From: Geodermatophilus bullaregiensis
GTDB lineage: Bacteria; Actinomycetota; Actinomycetes; Mycobacteriales; Geodermatophilaceae
Length of the DNA: 64,000 nucleotides
Direction of reading: 5' to 3'
Assembly: GCF_016907675.1 (NCBI RefSeq)
Contig: NZ_JAFBCJ010000001.1
Coordinates: forward strand, 372,001 to 436,000
The position numbers and the translations under genes are program-made. Shown here piece after piece: positions 1 through 8,550 of this stretch (position 1 is its first letter; the number at the start of each line of letters is the position of its first letter). The notes under the pieces were generated by a model. It worked only from the letters and a program-made list of their open reading frames with translations. It was not told where the DNA came from and did not search any database.

Positions 1-1139
1 TTGACCCGTGCGAACCGGTCCATCGCCTCTTGGTTGCCGTGGACGGCGGCGAGCAGGCGCCGGAGCTCAGGCGGCGGCGGTTCCAGAGCCGCGAGATCCA
101 AGGTGAACTCGTACATCGGGAGGACCCGTTCATCCCGTCGGGACTGGTACTCGCCCAGGGCGGCGTCGAACGGACGCCCCGCGGAGAAGGTCTCGTGCAC
201 GGCGGTGGCGCACAGTTCCGCGTCGTGGAAGGCGTCCTGTATGCCCTGCGCCGTGATGAAGTCCTTGTTGTACCCGGCGTCGCCCACCAGGACCCAGCCG
301 GGCCCGTAGGGCTTGCGGAAGAAGTTGGGCACGACGGCGCCGACGAGGCGGGTCTGGCGGGTGGCCGTGCGCAGCCGCTCGGCGAACGGCCGAGCCAGTG
401 CGAGCGTCTGCAGGTAGTTGCCCTCGAGGTCCTTCTTGTTGGCCTCGAACTCGCGGTACGGCCAGCCGGCGATGACCAGCGTCAGGTCGTCGTTCGTGGC
501 CCATGCGGCGAAGGCACGATTCGGGCGGTCGTACGCCTCCCAGCGGCCGTCCATCGGCAGGTCGCTCCAGTAGGCGTAGTACCCGCACAGCAGCGGCGGG
601 TGCTCGTGGTACTGCTCCGGTCGCACGAGGCGGGCCACGAGCGAGTGCAGGCCGTCCGCGCCGACCACCACTCGGGCGCGCTCGTCGACAGTGCGGCGCT
701 CGTTCCTGCCGTGGCCGCGGATGCCGACGACTGCGCCGTTCTCGGTGACCAGTTCGTTGACCGTGAAGCCCTCCCGGACCTCGGCGCCCGACTCGGCTGC
801 CGCATCGACCAGCAGCTCGTCCAGCGCTGTCCGCCGCGGGGCGTACGCGACCGGGAAGTCCGCGTCCCCCGGTGACCCGGAGAGCGTGAAGGGCCCGAAG
901 TCGAACGCGTAGGTGTCGATCGGTGGACATCCCGTGGTGATGACCCGGTCGAGGAGGCCCCAGCGCTGCAGCGCCGCCACGCCCGGGGGATGGATCAGAT
1001 GGGTGGAGACGGTGTCGCTGGGGAAGGTCGAACGGTCGACGAGTAGAACCCTGTATCCGTAGCGGGCCAGCAGCATCGCGGTGGAGGATCCGGCACACCG
1101 GGCTCCGACGACGATGACGTCGTGTTGGTTCTCGTGCAT
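1..1139 (-). CDS. FAD-dependent monooxygenase/oxidoreductase, 3' end cut by window edge
   Basis: Reading leftward from an ATG at 1139, the frame stays open to the window edge (about 379 codons), so the C-terminus is missing. The N-terminus has the FAD-binding Rossmann signature VVGARCAGSSTA followed by VLLVDR, a variant of GxGxxG. Near residue 290 is the second FAD motif, VLVGDAGYNKD, where GD normally binds the ribityl chain. This is the layout of PF01494-type aromatic hydroxylases and related oxidoreductases. The substrate cannot be read from the sequence. It is the first gene in an accessory zone full of IS remnants. The family call is firm; the activity is not. Confidence 0.8.
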   Translation of the reverse strand, partial: MHENQHDVIVVGARCAGSSTAMLLARYGYRVLLVDRSTFPSDTVSTHLIHPPGVAALQRWGLLDRVITTGCPPIDTYAFDFGPFTLSGSPGDADFPVAYAPRRTALDELLVDAAAESGAEVREGFTVNELVTENGAVVGIRGHGRNERRTVDERARVVVGADGLHSLVARLVRPEQYHEHPPLLCGYYAYWSDLPMDGRWEAYDRPNRAFAAWATNDDLTLVIAGWPYREFEANKKDLEGNYLQTLALARPFAERLRTATRQTRLVGAVVPNFFRKPYGPGWVLVGDAGYNKDFITAQGIQDAFHDAELCATAVHETFSAGRPFDAALGEYQSRRDERVLPMYEFTLDLAALEPPPPELRRLLAAVHGNQEAMDRFARV

Positions 1140-1689
1140 GTCGCACCGCCCAGACGGTGGAGCTGAGACCACGAACGTAGCGAAACCCAGTACGTGGAGA
1201 CAGAGCGTGCAGACGTGGTGCCGCATCGCTGCAGGGCCGTCCCGATGTCCCCGGGTTCAGAGAGCACGGTGGGTGCGCGCGTACGCGGGCGTGGAGAGGC
1301 AACGACTCGCCCGACAAGTCACCGCCCATGCTTTCCGCCACCTGCAGTTCTGCGACCGTGAACCAGCGCTGTCGACGTTCGCGCCCTGAGGATGCCCGGC
1401 GAGCCGAGGCGGGTGCAGCCCAGCCGCGTCAGGCATCCGACCAGCGAAGACGCTTGATCCTGGCGTCCTCGTGGGGCTGGCACAGCGCTCACCAGCCCGA
1501 TGACCTGCCGCCGGCCGCCGCGGAGGCGACGCGGACGATCCAGCCGGACAGCCGAGAAGTGCGGGCGGTCAGCCGCTGGTCGGAGGCTGGAGGAGAACTG
1601 GAGGTCGCCCTGACCGACGGCCTCGAGATCCCCGGACCACCGGAGGACCGCTGCAGATCCTCATCGACGAGGAGATCGCCGCGCTGCTC
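1140..1689. other. gene-free stretch upstream of the FAD oxidoreductase
   Basis: About 550 bases with no coding sequence I can support. Several frames are open, as is usual at this base composition, but none carries recognisable motifs. It would contain the promoter of the leftward FAD oxidoreductase and possibly further debris from the neighbouring transposase remnant. Confidence 0.4.
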
Positions 1690-2313
1690 AAGATCTGCGC
1701 GATCCCCGCGGCCGGCCCGCGTGTTCGACCACGCCGTCCTCCTCGGCCGCCGCAATGAGGTGGTGCTGCGGCTGCTGCTCGACACGACGGGGGCGCGCCG
1801 CACGCTCTCGGTGTGGGCGCCGGAGGTGAACAGCCCCAGGAACCGGCGTTCGGCTGAAGGTCAACGGCGCTGTGACCCGGTGGCCATCCGGGTTCAGCTC
1901 GGCGGCGGGTGGAAGGTGCGCGGCATGACCGGACCGAGTACGTCGGCGGCGACGACCGTGGTGTCCGCCGGCGGGTGCGTGTAGGAGTCCACGACCCGCG
2001 TCCTTGCGGGCCGAACCCCGGATCGGGACTGGTGGCCCACGAGCGGGGACGTCGCTGGCGCACGCCTTCGGCCAGCAGGATCCGGCGCACCTGGGACCCG
2101 GCGATGTCGATGCCGGCCGCACGGGCCGCGGCGGTCAGCGCATCGAGGGTCCACACCGCCGCACCTGTGGCGTTGGCGGCGACCAACTCGCCCGGCGCCG
2201 TTACGGATCAGCCGCTCCGGCGGCGGATTGGCCACCGCGGCGATCAGCTGAGAGCACTGATCCTGGGCGGCGGGCGAGTGAGCAGCAGCTTCGGGATGGT
2301 CGATCACCACCAC
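1690..2313 (-). pseudogene. decayed IS630-family transposase fragment
   Basis: Pieces of one transposase can be read leftward only by changing frame at least three times. The first piece, near 2200, has ANPPPERLIRNGAG. The second frame has a winged-helix segment, GSQVRRILLAEGVR, followed by RSWATSPDPGF. The third piece resumes with VDSYTHPPADTTVVAADVLG, which I read as the first-Asp region of the DDE domain. A further shift gives NPDGHRVTAPL. The N-terminal part and the distal catalytic D and E are not recognisable. The order of segments matches actinobacterial IS630 transposases as I remember them; no search was possible. Clearly non-functional. Confidence 0.7.
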
Positions 2314-2563
2314 GGCGCCACCTTCGGTGGTCTCTACTCAACCCCTCGTCGAGGAACGCCGCACCAGGAAGGATGGCGGGCGGCGGAGCCGGGAGGAGGT
2401 CAGGCACGGGCGGCAGCTGGGGGTGCGCGGCCCCGCCCGGCCAACGAGATCTGACCGTCCGTTGCCGGCACGCCGCAGACCGCTCCGCCGCCGCAGCCCC
2501 CGTTGTCGCCGGCCGTCACCGGCGGGAGCATCGCGCCGCGCGGGGGCTGAGTGAGGAGGCGCC

Positions 2564-2884
2564 ATGCCTCGCTACCTGTTCATCGGCAACTACTCACCGC
2601 AGGGCTCGAAGGCGCTCCTGACGGCCGGCGGCACCGCTCGCCGAGCCGCCATCGAGACGATGGTCTCGGAGCTGGGCGGTCGGGTGGAGAGCTTCGACTT
2701 CGCGTTCGGGTCCGACGACGTCTACTCGATCGTCGAGCTGCCCGACACCCGGACGGCGACCGCCGCCGCGCTCACGGTGAACGGCAGTGGCGCCGCCAGC
2801 GTGCGCACCGTCGTCCTCATGACCCCCGAGGAGGTCGACGCGGCGGGCCAGGTGCAGCCGAACTACCAGCCGCCCACCTCCTAG
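2564..2884 (+). CDS. GYD-domain protein
   Basis: A 106-residue protein preceded by a good ribosome-binding site (GAGGAGG, 4 bases before the ATG). It begins MPRYLFIGNYSPQG and continues with ...LGGRVESFDFAFGSDDVYSIVELPD, matching the small GYD family (PF08734), which adopts a ferredoxin-like dimeric alpha/beta-barrel fold. The biochemical role of the family is not established. The gene stands alone, with an IS remnant upstream and a 480-base non-coding stretch downstream. Length is normal for the family (about 95-110 residues). Confidence 0.85.
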   Translation: MPRYLFIGNYSPQGSKALLTAGGTARRAAIETMVSELGGRVESFDFAFGSDDVYSIVELPDTRTATAAALTVNGSGAASVRTVVLMTPEEVDAAGQVQPNYQPPTS

Positions 2885-3365
2885 CGCTCTCCCGGGGTGG
2901 AACTCCTGTTCCTCGCGACCGTCATGGGCGTGGCAACGGGAGAACGACTCCGTGCCGCCCGACAGGGGTGACGGCTCGGCGTCCAGACCTCGTGATCGTC
3001 GGGAGCTGGTCGGCGAAGCCGCGCCGCTCCACCCACTCAGCGGCGAGCGGAGCAGGTCAGCCGCAGCCCGCCGGGGGCCACATTCAGACGGCAGCGCCTG
3101 AGACGCACAGAACGGCACAGGTCGGACTACCAGCGACATTCGGTGCAGGAGGCCGACGTCGTGGGGGCCACCTCCCTCGGCCTGAGGTTCGGCGGCGCAC
3201 ACGGCCCGCCCTTAGCTGATGCGGCGCCTTCTCATGGGCGGCTACCTCCGCCGCGACCTGGGGCTACGCACGCGGGTCTCACGGCGCCTGGAGCGAGTTC
3301 TCAGGAGTAGGTTCTCGTCGCTACCTGGTGATCTCTGAGTCACTGTCGAGCAGAGGACGTCTGAG
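2885..3365. other. gene-free intergenic stretch
   Basis: About 480 bases between the GYD gene and the downstream esterase. Long frames are open on both strands but show no family signature or good start. Only a promoter for the esterase gene is expected here; none was identified with confidence. Confidence 0.4.
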
Positions 3366-4367
3366 ATGACGGCTGTGGAACCCCACCCGCCGATCGATCC
3401 AGAACTCGAGGCCGTGTGGCCGACGCTGGTCGAGGCTGGGCTGACGTGGACGAACGTGACACCGGATCAGATCCCGCACCTGCGGGAACTCTTCCTGGCC
3501 GATCAGCCGACCGACGACTTCCTCCGTCGCGGCGGGACCATCGAAGTCGAGGAGCGCTCCATCCCCGGCCCCGAGGGAGCACCCGAGCTGCCGGCTCTCA
3601 TCCTGAGGCCGGCCGGGCGCACCGGCCCCCTCCCATGCCTCTACTACACGGCCAACGGCGGCAAGATCCTCCGGTCGACCCGGCTGGCGATCACCGACCT
3701 CGAGCTGGACTGGATCGCCGACCTGGGGGTCGTGATGATCAGCGTGGCGCCTCGTGTCGGACCGGAGGATCCGCATCCGGCCCAAGTCGAGGATGCCTAC
3801 GCCGGCCTGGTCTGGACGGCCGAGCACGCTGCCGACCTCGGAATCGAGGCCGACCGCATCTTCATCTTCGGCAAGAGCGGTGGAGGTGGCGTGGCCGCGG
3901 CCACGGCGCTGATGGCCCGCGACCGGAACGGTCCCGCCCTGGCCCACCAGATCCTCATCTACCCGATGATCGATGACCGGGAGACCACGATCTCGAGCAA
4001 GTTCGAGGATGTCCTGTGGGACCGCGCCACCAACCGGACCGGCTGGTCAGCCATTCTCGGCGACACCGTCGGCGGACCAGACGTCAGCCCGTACGCTGCC
4101 CCGGCCCGAGCAACAGACCTCAGCGGACTGCCGCCCACCTATCTGGAGACCGGCTCGTCGGAGGTCTTCCGGGACGAGATCCTCGACTACGGAACGCGGC
4201 TGGCACAGGCTGGCGTGCCGATCGAGCTTCACTCCTGGGCGGGCGGATTCCACGGCTTCGAGCTCTTCGCACCGGACGCCGAGGTCTCCCGTGCAGCCGT
4301 TGCTGCGCGAACGAGCTACCTGCGGCGCGCTGTGCGGCCAGCCAAGACCCCAACCGCTCCGGTGTAG
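3366..4367 (+). CDS. alpha/beta hydrolase fold-3 esterase (HSL/acetyl-hydrolase type) with altered motifs
   Basis: A 333-residue protein of the hormone-sensitive-lipase family (PF07859). The ATG follows AGAGGA. The catalytic triad is plausible as Ser171 in GKSGGG, Asp270 in SEVFRDEILDYG and His296 in GGFHGFE. Two hallmarks deviate. The oxyanion-hole HGGG motif is replaced by TANGGK (residues 95-100), and the nucleophile motif usually read as GDSAGG has Lys170 where Asp is usual. The C-terminal part (Asp and His motifs) is canonical. It probably hydrolyses a small ester in the cytoplasm; no signal peptide is seen. The gene is isolated between IS remnants, consistent with acquired DNA. Confidence 0.85.
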   Translation: MTAVEPHPPIDPELEAVWPTLVEAGLTWTNVTPDQIPHLRELFLADQPTDDFLRRGGTIEVEERSIPGPEGAPELPALILRPAGRTGPLPCLYYTANGGKILRSTRLAITDLELDWIADLGVVMISVAPRVGPEDPHPAQVEDAYAGLVWTAEHAADLGIEADRIFIFGKSGGGGVAAATALMARDRNGPALAHQILIYPMIDDRETTISSKFEDVLWDRATNRTGWSAILGDTVGGPDVSPYAAPARATDLSGLPPTYLETGSSEVFRDEILDYGTRLAQAGVPIELHSWAGGFHGFELFAPDAEVSRAAVAARTSYLRRAVRPAKTPTAPV

Positions 4368-4572
4368 AAGCTGCCTGAGCAACTCCGAGGGGATGAATCG
4401 GCCCTGCTTCGCATCTTGCGACTGACTCGGCCGTCAGAGCTTTCGGTTGGCGACGAAGTTCGTGGGCTGGATGGTTCGTTCCTAGCTGGAGACCAGTCCG
4501 GCGCTCGCGGGCAGGATGGCGTCCAGGTGGTCGCGTCGGCCGAAGTGACGCGTCACAGCGGTGTGCTGGTTG
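4368..4572. other. intergenic stretch between esterase and IS630 remnant
   Basis: About 200 bases downstream of the esterase with no supported gene. It probably includes the outer end of the IS630-type element that follows, but I could not define terminal inverted repeats. Confidence 0.3.
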
Positions 4573-4607
4573 GCTGACGGCTGACGGCTGACGGCTGACG
4601 GCTGACG
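4573..4607. repeat. five perfect tandem copies of a 7-bp unit
   Basis: The unit GCTGACG is repeated five times without mismatch (35 bases), immediately before the IS630-type transposase remnant. It lies outside any supported gene. Such short tandem arrays can change copy number by replication slippage. Confidence 0.95.
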
Positions 4608-4623
4608 GAGTATCCCGCCCGGT

Positions 4624-5616
4624 GTGCGGGCGTACTCGATGGATCTGCGGGAGCGGGTGGTGGCCGCGGTCGATGCGGGGCTGACCCAGTCGCAGGCGGC
4701 GGCGGTGTTCGGGGTGTCGTTGCGGAGCGTGGAGCGGTACCTGGCCCGCCGGCGGGCGACCGGCATTCTGGCGGCGAGCGAGCAGCGGCACGGGCCGGGA
4801 GCCGACGGTGCGCCGCCGGCTGCTGGCCTGGCTGCCCGCTCGGCTGGACGCCGCGGCCGATGCCACGCTGGCCGAGCACGTGGCGGCGTTCCTCGCCGCC
4901 AGCGGTGAGCCGGTGTCGCTGGCGAGCATGTCGCCGGCGATCGCCGGCCTGCCGCCCGAACCCGGCACGGAGCTGACCCCGGGCGGGCGTCGGCGGCGGG
5001 CGGGGCGGCCGCTGAAGCAGAAGGCCCGAGCGCCACCGAGCGCGACGAGGACGCGCGGGCTCGGTGGCGCGAGCAGATGAGCGGGGTGAATCCGGCGCGG
5101 CTGGTGTTCGTCGATGAGTGCGGCCCGCACACCTCGACGACCCGCCGGGGGGCCCGGGCGGCGCGTGGGATGCGGGCCCGCGGGGCGGTGCCGCGCAACC
5201 GCGGGCCGGTGACCACGCTGCTGGCCCGGGTGAGCCTGGCCGGGATGAGTCCGGCGATGACGGTGGAGGGCGGCACCGACACCGCGGTGTTCGCCACCTA
5301 CCTCGAACGCATCCTGCTGCCCGCGCTGCCTGCCGGAACGGTGATCGTGGTGGACAACGTCGGAGCGCACCAGCCGGAGCGAATCCGCGAGCTGGTGTAC
5401 GCCGCCGGGGGTGAGCTGGTGTCCCTGCCGGCCTACTCGCCGGACCTGTCTCCGGTCGAGGAGGCGTTCAGCAGGCTCAAGGCGTTGGTCAAGGCGGCCG
5501 CCGCGCGCACCCGGGCAGCGTTGGACGCCACGATCGCCGCCCTGGCAGCCGTCACCGCCGCCGATGCCGCCGGCTGGTTCTCACACGCCGGCTACCGCAC
5601 CCGACAAGTCACCTGA
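4624..5616 (+). pseudogene. IS630-family transposase, two frameshifts
   Basis: The N-terminal helix-turn-helix region (MDLRERVVAAVDAGLTQSQA, then VFGVSLRSVERYL) is read from about 4624. It shifts frame near 4790-4810 and continues as RRLLAWLPARLDAAADATLA through about 5020. It then shifts back and runs as an intact DDE domain from 5077 to 5616. Three catalytic acids are visible: FVDECGPHT, VVDNVGAHQ and YSPDLSPVEEAF. The two shifts compensate, so the original gene was a single frame of about 330 codons. Programmed frameshifting in IS630 elements usually involves one slippery site, so two shifts suggest inactivation. The catalytic domain itself looks undamaged. Confidence 0.85.
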
Positions 5617-5884
5617 ACACCGCTGTCAGAGCTCGCCAGTTCTTCAGGTGGCTGATGCCGTGCTCAACGCGGATCCCCTGCGCCGCGGGGCCTGGCGTTC
5701 GGCCTGGTGCGCCGCGGCGAGGGCGGGCGGGACCGGCAGCTGGTTCTTCCGCCGGGCCGGCCGCCGGGGTCATGACCGCGCCGGCGGTCTGCGCGCTCAG
5801 GCCCTGAGAGCCGGCGTCGGCGAGCAGGGTGACACAAGCATGAGGGTCAGCAGCTCCACCAGCGGCGTCTGCACCATCGGACAT
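5609..5884 (-). pseudogene. IS5-family transposase C-terminal fragment
   Basis: Read leftward, this 91-codon frame has LLADAGSQGLSAQTAGAVMTP and ends with RVEHGISHLKNWRAL, segments typical of the C-terminal DDE region of IS5-group (DDE_Tnp_4) transposases. The middle, which normally carries the last catalytic Glu context, is replaced by low-complexity Ala/Pro/Gly sequence, and the N-terminal two thirds are missing. It abuts the 3' end of the IS630 remnant head to head, suggesting nested insertions. Not functional. Confidence 0.7.
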
Positions 5885-6156
5885 ACCTGAGCCTCGCCCG
5901 AGTCGCCCCGGCCCAGGCGGAGCGGTGACGTGACGCCGGCACTGGCCCGTCGGCGCGCGCCGCGGTCCTCGGCCATGTGCTCACTGTGCACTGAGCGCCA
6001 GTACGCACGATCGGTTGTGCCGTCCGGGGGGGCTCGGAGGTGCACGCGGGGCTCGTCCCCGGGACGGCGGACTGACGGGCACTCACTCCCAGTGGCTTCA
6101 TGGCACCGCCGGGCACCGGCCGACGGTCCTGCACGATCGCCTGCAAGCGGTGGGAT
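5885..6156. other. intergenic stretch next to IS remnants
   Basis: About 270 bases with no supported gene, between the IS5 fragment and the dodecin gene stop codon. Likely IS debris. Confidence 0.3.
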
Positions 6157-6390
6157 CTACCGCTCCACCACGAAGGCGATCTTGCAGTGCACCTTGTAGA
6201 GGGACAGGTTGCCGTTCTCGTCGACGTCGGCGTTGCTGCCGATCACCTCGACGCCACGGATGCCGCGGACGGTCTGCGCCGCTGCCTGGACGGCGTTGCG
6301 CACGGCGTCGCTGAAGGAGTTCGGCGAACTGCCCACGATCTCGCTGATCCGGACGACAGCTCCGGGGACGTGGTCCTGCTTCTCTGACAT
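6157..6390 (-). CDS. dodecin family flavin-binding protein
   Basis: A 77-residue protein starting at the ATG at 6390, preceded by GGAGGAG. Its sequence (VVRISEIVGSSPNSFSDAV, then GVEVIGSNADVDENGNL and YKVHCKIAFVVE) matches dodecins (PF07311), small proteins that assemble as dodecamers and bind flavin or CoA. They are generally considered storage or protection proteins for flavins. A longer upstream frame exists but has no ribosome-binding site. The gene is monocistronic as far as can be seen. Confidence 0.9.
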   Translation of the reverse strand: MSEKQDHVPGAVVRISEIVGSSPNSFSDAVRNAVQAAAQTVRGIRGVEVIGSNADVDENGNLSLYKVHCKIAFVVER

Positions 6391-6761
6391 GTCTCCTCCT
6401 GAAGCTACCGGCGCTAGTGCGCACCGTAGGTGGAGCGACACTGCTCCGCACCAGGACTTTCGACCCTTCTTGTCGAGCGCCTGCCGCGCCCAGCGGCTGA
6501 CCGGCGTCACCGCGCGGCTCCCGCCCCGAGGGCAGGGCGGTGCGACGGCGAGCGCGGCGACCGCGTGGCCGTCGACTCACAACCGGCGCGGCCACCCTCC
6601 TCGGTGAGTTCGCTCGAGTACGCCATGCCGGGCACGGTGCAGGCGCGGCACCCCAGCGCACTGGCATCTCAGGAGGGACCCAGCCACTCGACACACCGGG
6701 ACGGGCCGGCTATCCCGGGGGTGGCTATGCCGGTTTGGAGCCTGGCCGGCCGCTCGGGCGC
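6391..6761. other. gene-free stretch upstream of dodecin
   Basis: About 370 bases holding the dodecin promoter region and the far side of the downstream terminator. No coding sequence is supported on either strand. Confidence 0.35.
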
Positions 6762-6795
6762 GCGAGGGCCCGGGCGCGAACGCCCGGGCCCTCGC
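6762..6795 (-). terminator. perfect 15-bp hairpin with TTCG loop
   Basis: Arms 6762-6776 and 6781-6795 are exact reverse complements, enclosing a four-base loop that reads TTCG on the minus strand. It lies 14 bases beyond the stop codon of the leftward alpha/beta hydrolase gene. There is no T-tract, as is usual for actinobacterial intrinsic terminators. It is the likely end of the two-gene transcript 8091-6810. Confidence 0.85.
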
Positions 6796-6809
6796 CGGGG
6801 GTTCCCGGG

Positions 6810-7670
6810 TCAGGCCTGCGCTCCGGCGCGAGAGCCGATCCGGTCCAGTGCCTGCAGCAAGTACCGGCGGAAGACCTCGTGGTTCTCGCTCATCGGGAAG
6901 TGGCCGATGTCCTCCATCTCGATGAACTCGCCGTTCTTGATCTGTCCGGCGGTCCGGCGTCCGTCCTCCGGGGTGGTCAGGTAGTCATACGTGCCGGTCA
7001 GCATGACCACCGGACACCGGTCGCCGTCGATCTGGTCGAGCTTGTCCCGCAGGTCGTGGTCGACCGAGTAGAAGTACAGGTCGCCCTTGAACGCCTCGGA
7101 GCCCTGCGAGTAGTAGAACCAGGTCTTCCAACGGTCGGCCTCCGGCGACTGCGGAGCCATCAGGTCCCAGACCCCGCTCGCGCACACCTGCGCCGCGTTG
7201 GCGTGCGGGTGCTGCCACCAGTCGAGGTAGAAGCCCGGCGAGTAGTCGGCGGCCTCGACCGGAATCACGGCACGGAAGCGGTCCGGGTACCGCAGCGCCA
7301 GTTGCAGCGCCACGTTCCCGCCGAAGGAGGAGCCCATGAAGATCGGCTGCTCCAGCTCCAGCTCATCGCACAGCGCGACGATGAACTTCGTGTAGTGCTC
7401 GGCAGTGAGCCGGTACTCCTCCTTCCACCACTCCGTGTTCTCGGGCGGGTCCGACTTGCCGTGCCGGGGCAGGTCGTAGGCGATCACCCGGTGATCGGCG
7501 GTGATCTCCTCGTCCTCCAGCAGCCCCCGCCACTGGTGGTTGTGGCACCCGGCGGTGTGCTGGCACAGCAACGGCTGACCGGTGCCGTTCTCGAGGTAGA
7601 AGACCTTGTACTGGACGTCGTCGACGTCGACGGTCACGTAGTGACCGGTGACCGGCGAGATGCGTGGCAT
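6810..7670 (-). CDS. alpha/beta hydrolase
   Basis: A 286-residue protein starting at the ATG at 7670, directly after GGAGG; a start nine codons upstream has no ribosome-binding site. The nucleophile elbow is GSSFGGN, the acid is in GTYDYLTTPEDG and the histidine in DIGHFPMSE, the standard order of the alpha/beta hydrolase fold. The loop around residues 160-215 (WWQHPHANAAQ...) is a cap domain. Substrate unknown. It is the second gene of a pair with the SCP2-like gene 13 bases upstream and is followed by a strong terminator, so the two are probably co-transcribed and functionally linked. Confidence 0.85.
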   Translation of the reverse strand: MPRISPVTGHYVTVDVDDVQYKVFYLENGTGQPLLCQHTAGCHNHQWRGLLEDEEITADHRVIAYDLPRHGKSDPPENTEWWKEEYRLTAEHYTKFIVALCDELELEQPIFMGSSFGGNVALQLALRYPDRFRAVIPVEAADYSPGFYLDWWQHPHANAAQVCASGVWDLMAPQSPEADRWKTWFYYSQGSEAFKGDLYFYSVDHDLRDKLDQIDGDRCPVVMLTGTYDYLTTPEDGRRTAGQIKNGEFIEMEDIGHFPMSENHEVFRRYLLQALDRIGSRAGAQA

Positions 7671-7683
7671 GAGGGCCTCCAAC

Positions 7684-8091
7684 TCAGACGGGCACACCGA
7701 CGGTGCGCAGGAGTTCGATCTGGCGGGTGATGCAGCGCAGGTTCTGCATCAGGACGAGCACGTCGCCCTCGAGCTTCATGTCCCGGCGGAACGTCGCCGC
7801 CCAGATGCCGTGGAACATCGGCGCGGGGACCTCGGTGCCGAACCCGCGCCACGTCTCGGCGCCGGCACGAATCGCGAACTGGTAGCCGACGTCCAGCGGT
7901 CCGGGGTCGATGGCGAGCTCAGCCACCTTCCCCGACGTCATCCGCACCACGAAGTGGTGATCGGCCATGTCGAGCAGATAGCCACAGGTGAAGTACTTGC
8001 CGTGGGCCTGGATCTCGGGGTCTCGGTCCGTGGCGTCGGTGAACGAGCGAACCCATTCCTCGACGGTCGGTGTCGTCGTTGCAGCGGTCAC
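7684..8091 (-). CDS. small SCP2-like (sterol-carrier-fold) protein
   Basis: A 135-residue cytoplasmic protein. The alternating hydrophobic pattern (HFVVRMTSGKVAELAID...) and a C-terminal helix after KLEGDVLVLMQNLRCI resemble SCP2-type lipid-binding domains, in which a small hydrophobic tunnel binds acyl chains. The match is from pattern only. It heads a two-gene operon with an alpha/beta hydrolase 13 bases downstream, suggesting that it presents a hydrophobic ester or acts as its partner. If the SCP2 reading is wrong, it is a hypothetical protein. Confidence 0.6.
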   Translation of the reverse strand: MTAATTTPTVEEWVRSFTDATDRDPEIQAHGKYFTCGYLLDMADHHFVVRMTSGKVAELAIDPGPLDVGYQFAIRAGAETWRGFGTEVPAPMFHGIWAATFRRDMKLEGDVLVLMQNLRCITRQIELLRTVGVPV

Positions 8092-8550
8092 TGGCGGATC
8101 TCCTGACCTGGCTGGTGGTGGCGCAAGCGGGGTGCGCCGATGACGTCACAACAGGCGCGCGGTCGCATCGACTGCCTGGGTGGAGTACTCCTGCGGGGCC
8201 CGACCGTGGGCCCCCGACGGGATCGGACGCAGCGGTCCTGCCCGGTGGCGCCCTCGACGCCGCAGGGCTCCCCGGCCGGACTGCGTGCACCCTGTCCCGG
8301 AACGGCGGGAGCGCGCTCACCGGCGGTCCCTCCGGGCACGACGGCGGAGCTGGCATCGCGGCCTCGATCCGGCTGGATCCCGGCGACGCTACTCCAGGCT
8401 CCTGGGCCGCGCAGAGTGAGCCGGACGATGCCATGGGATGACCCGGCCGGGTGGGGGTGGCGAGGCGCCGGTGGGCGTGACGCCGCCCGAGCCGTGCTGA
8501 TCAGGTCGTCCGGGGACACCCGTGCCTTCTCGAGCACGGGGTGGGGGCGG
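8092..8550. other. gene-free stretch between SCP2-like gene and regulator gene
   Basis: About 460 bases without a supported gene. It carries the promoter region for the SCP2-like/hydrolase pair and the 3' flank of the regulator gene. A 143-codon rightward frame here has no recognisable motif and no convincing ribosome-binding site. Confidence 0.4.

Noticed and set aside
130-1341. A 403-codon leftward frame over the FAD oxidoreductase gene
   Set aside because: It is Arg/Pro/Gly-rich with no motifs; the frame starting at 1139 contains both FAD-binding motifs and is the real gene.
4120-5370. A 416-codon leftward frame across the IS630 element
   Set aside because: It runs antisense to recognisable transposase segments and partly encodes the 7-bp tandem repeat; no family signature.
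4624-5616. Programmed frameshifting as the explanation for the IS630 frames
   Set aside because: Two separate shifts in opposite directions are needed and no A-rich slippery site is present at either point; decay is more likely.
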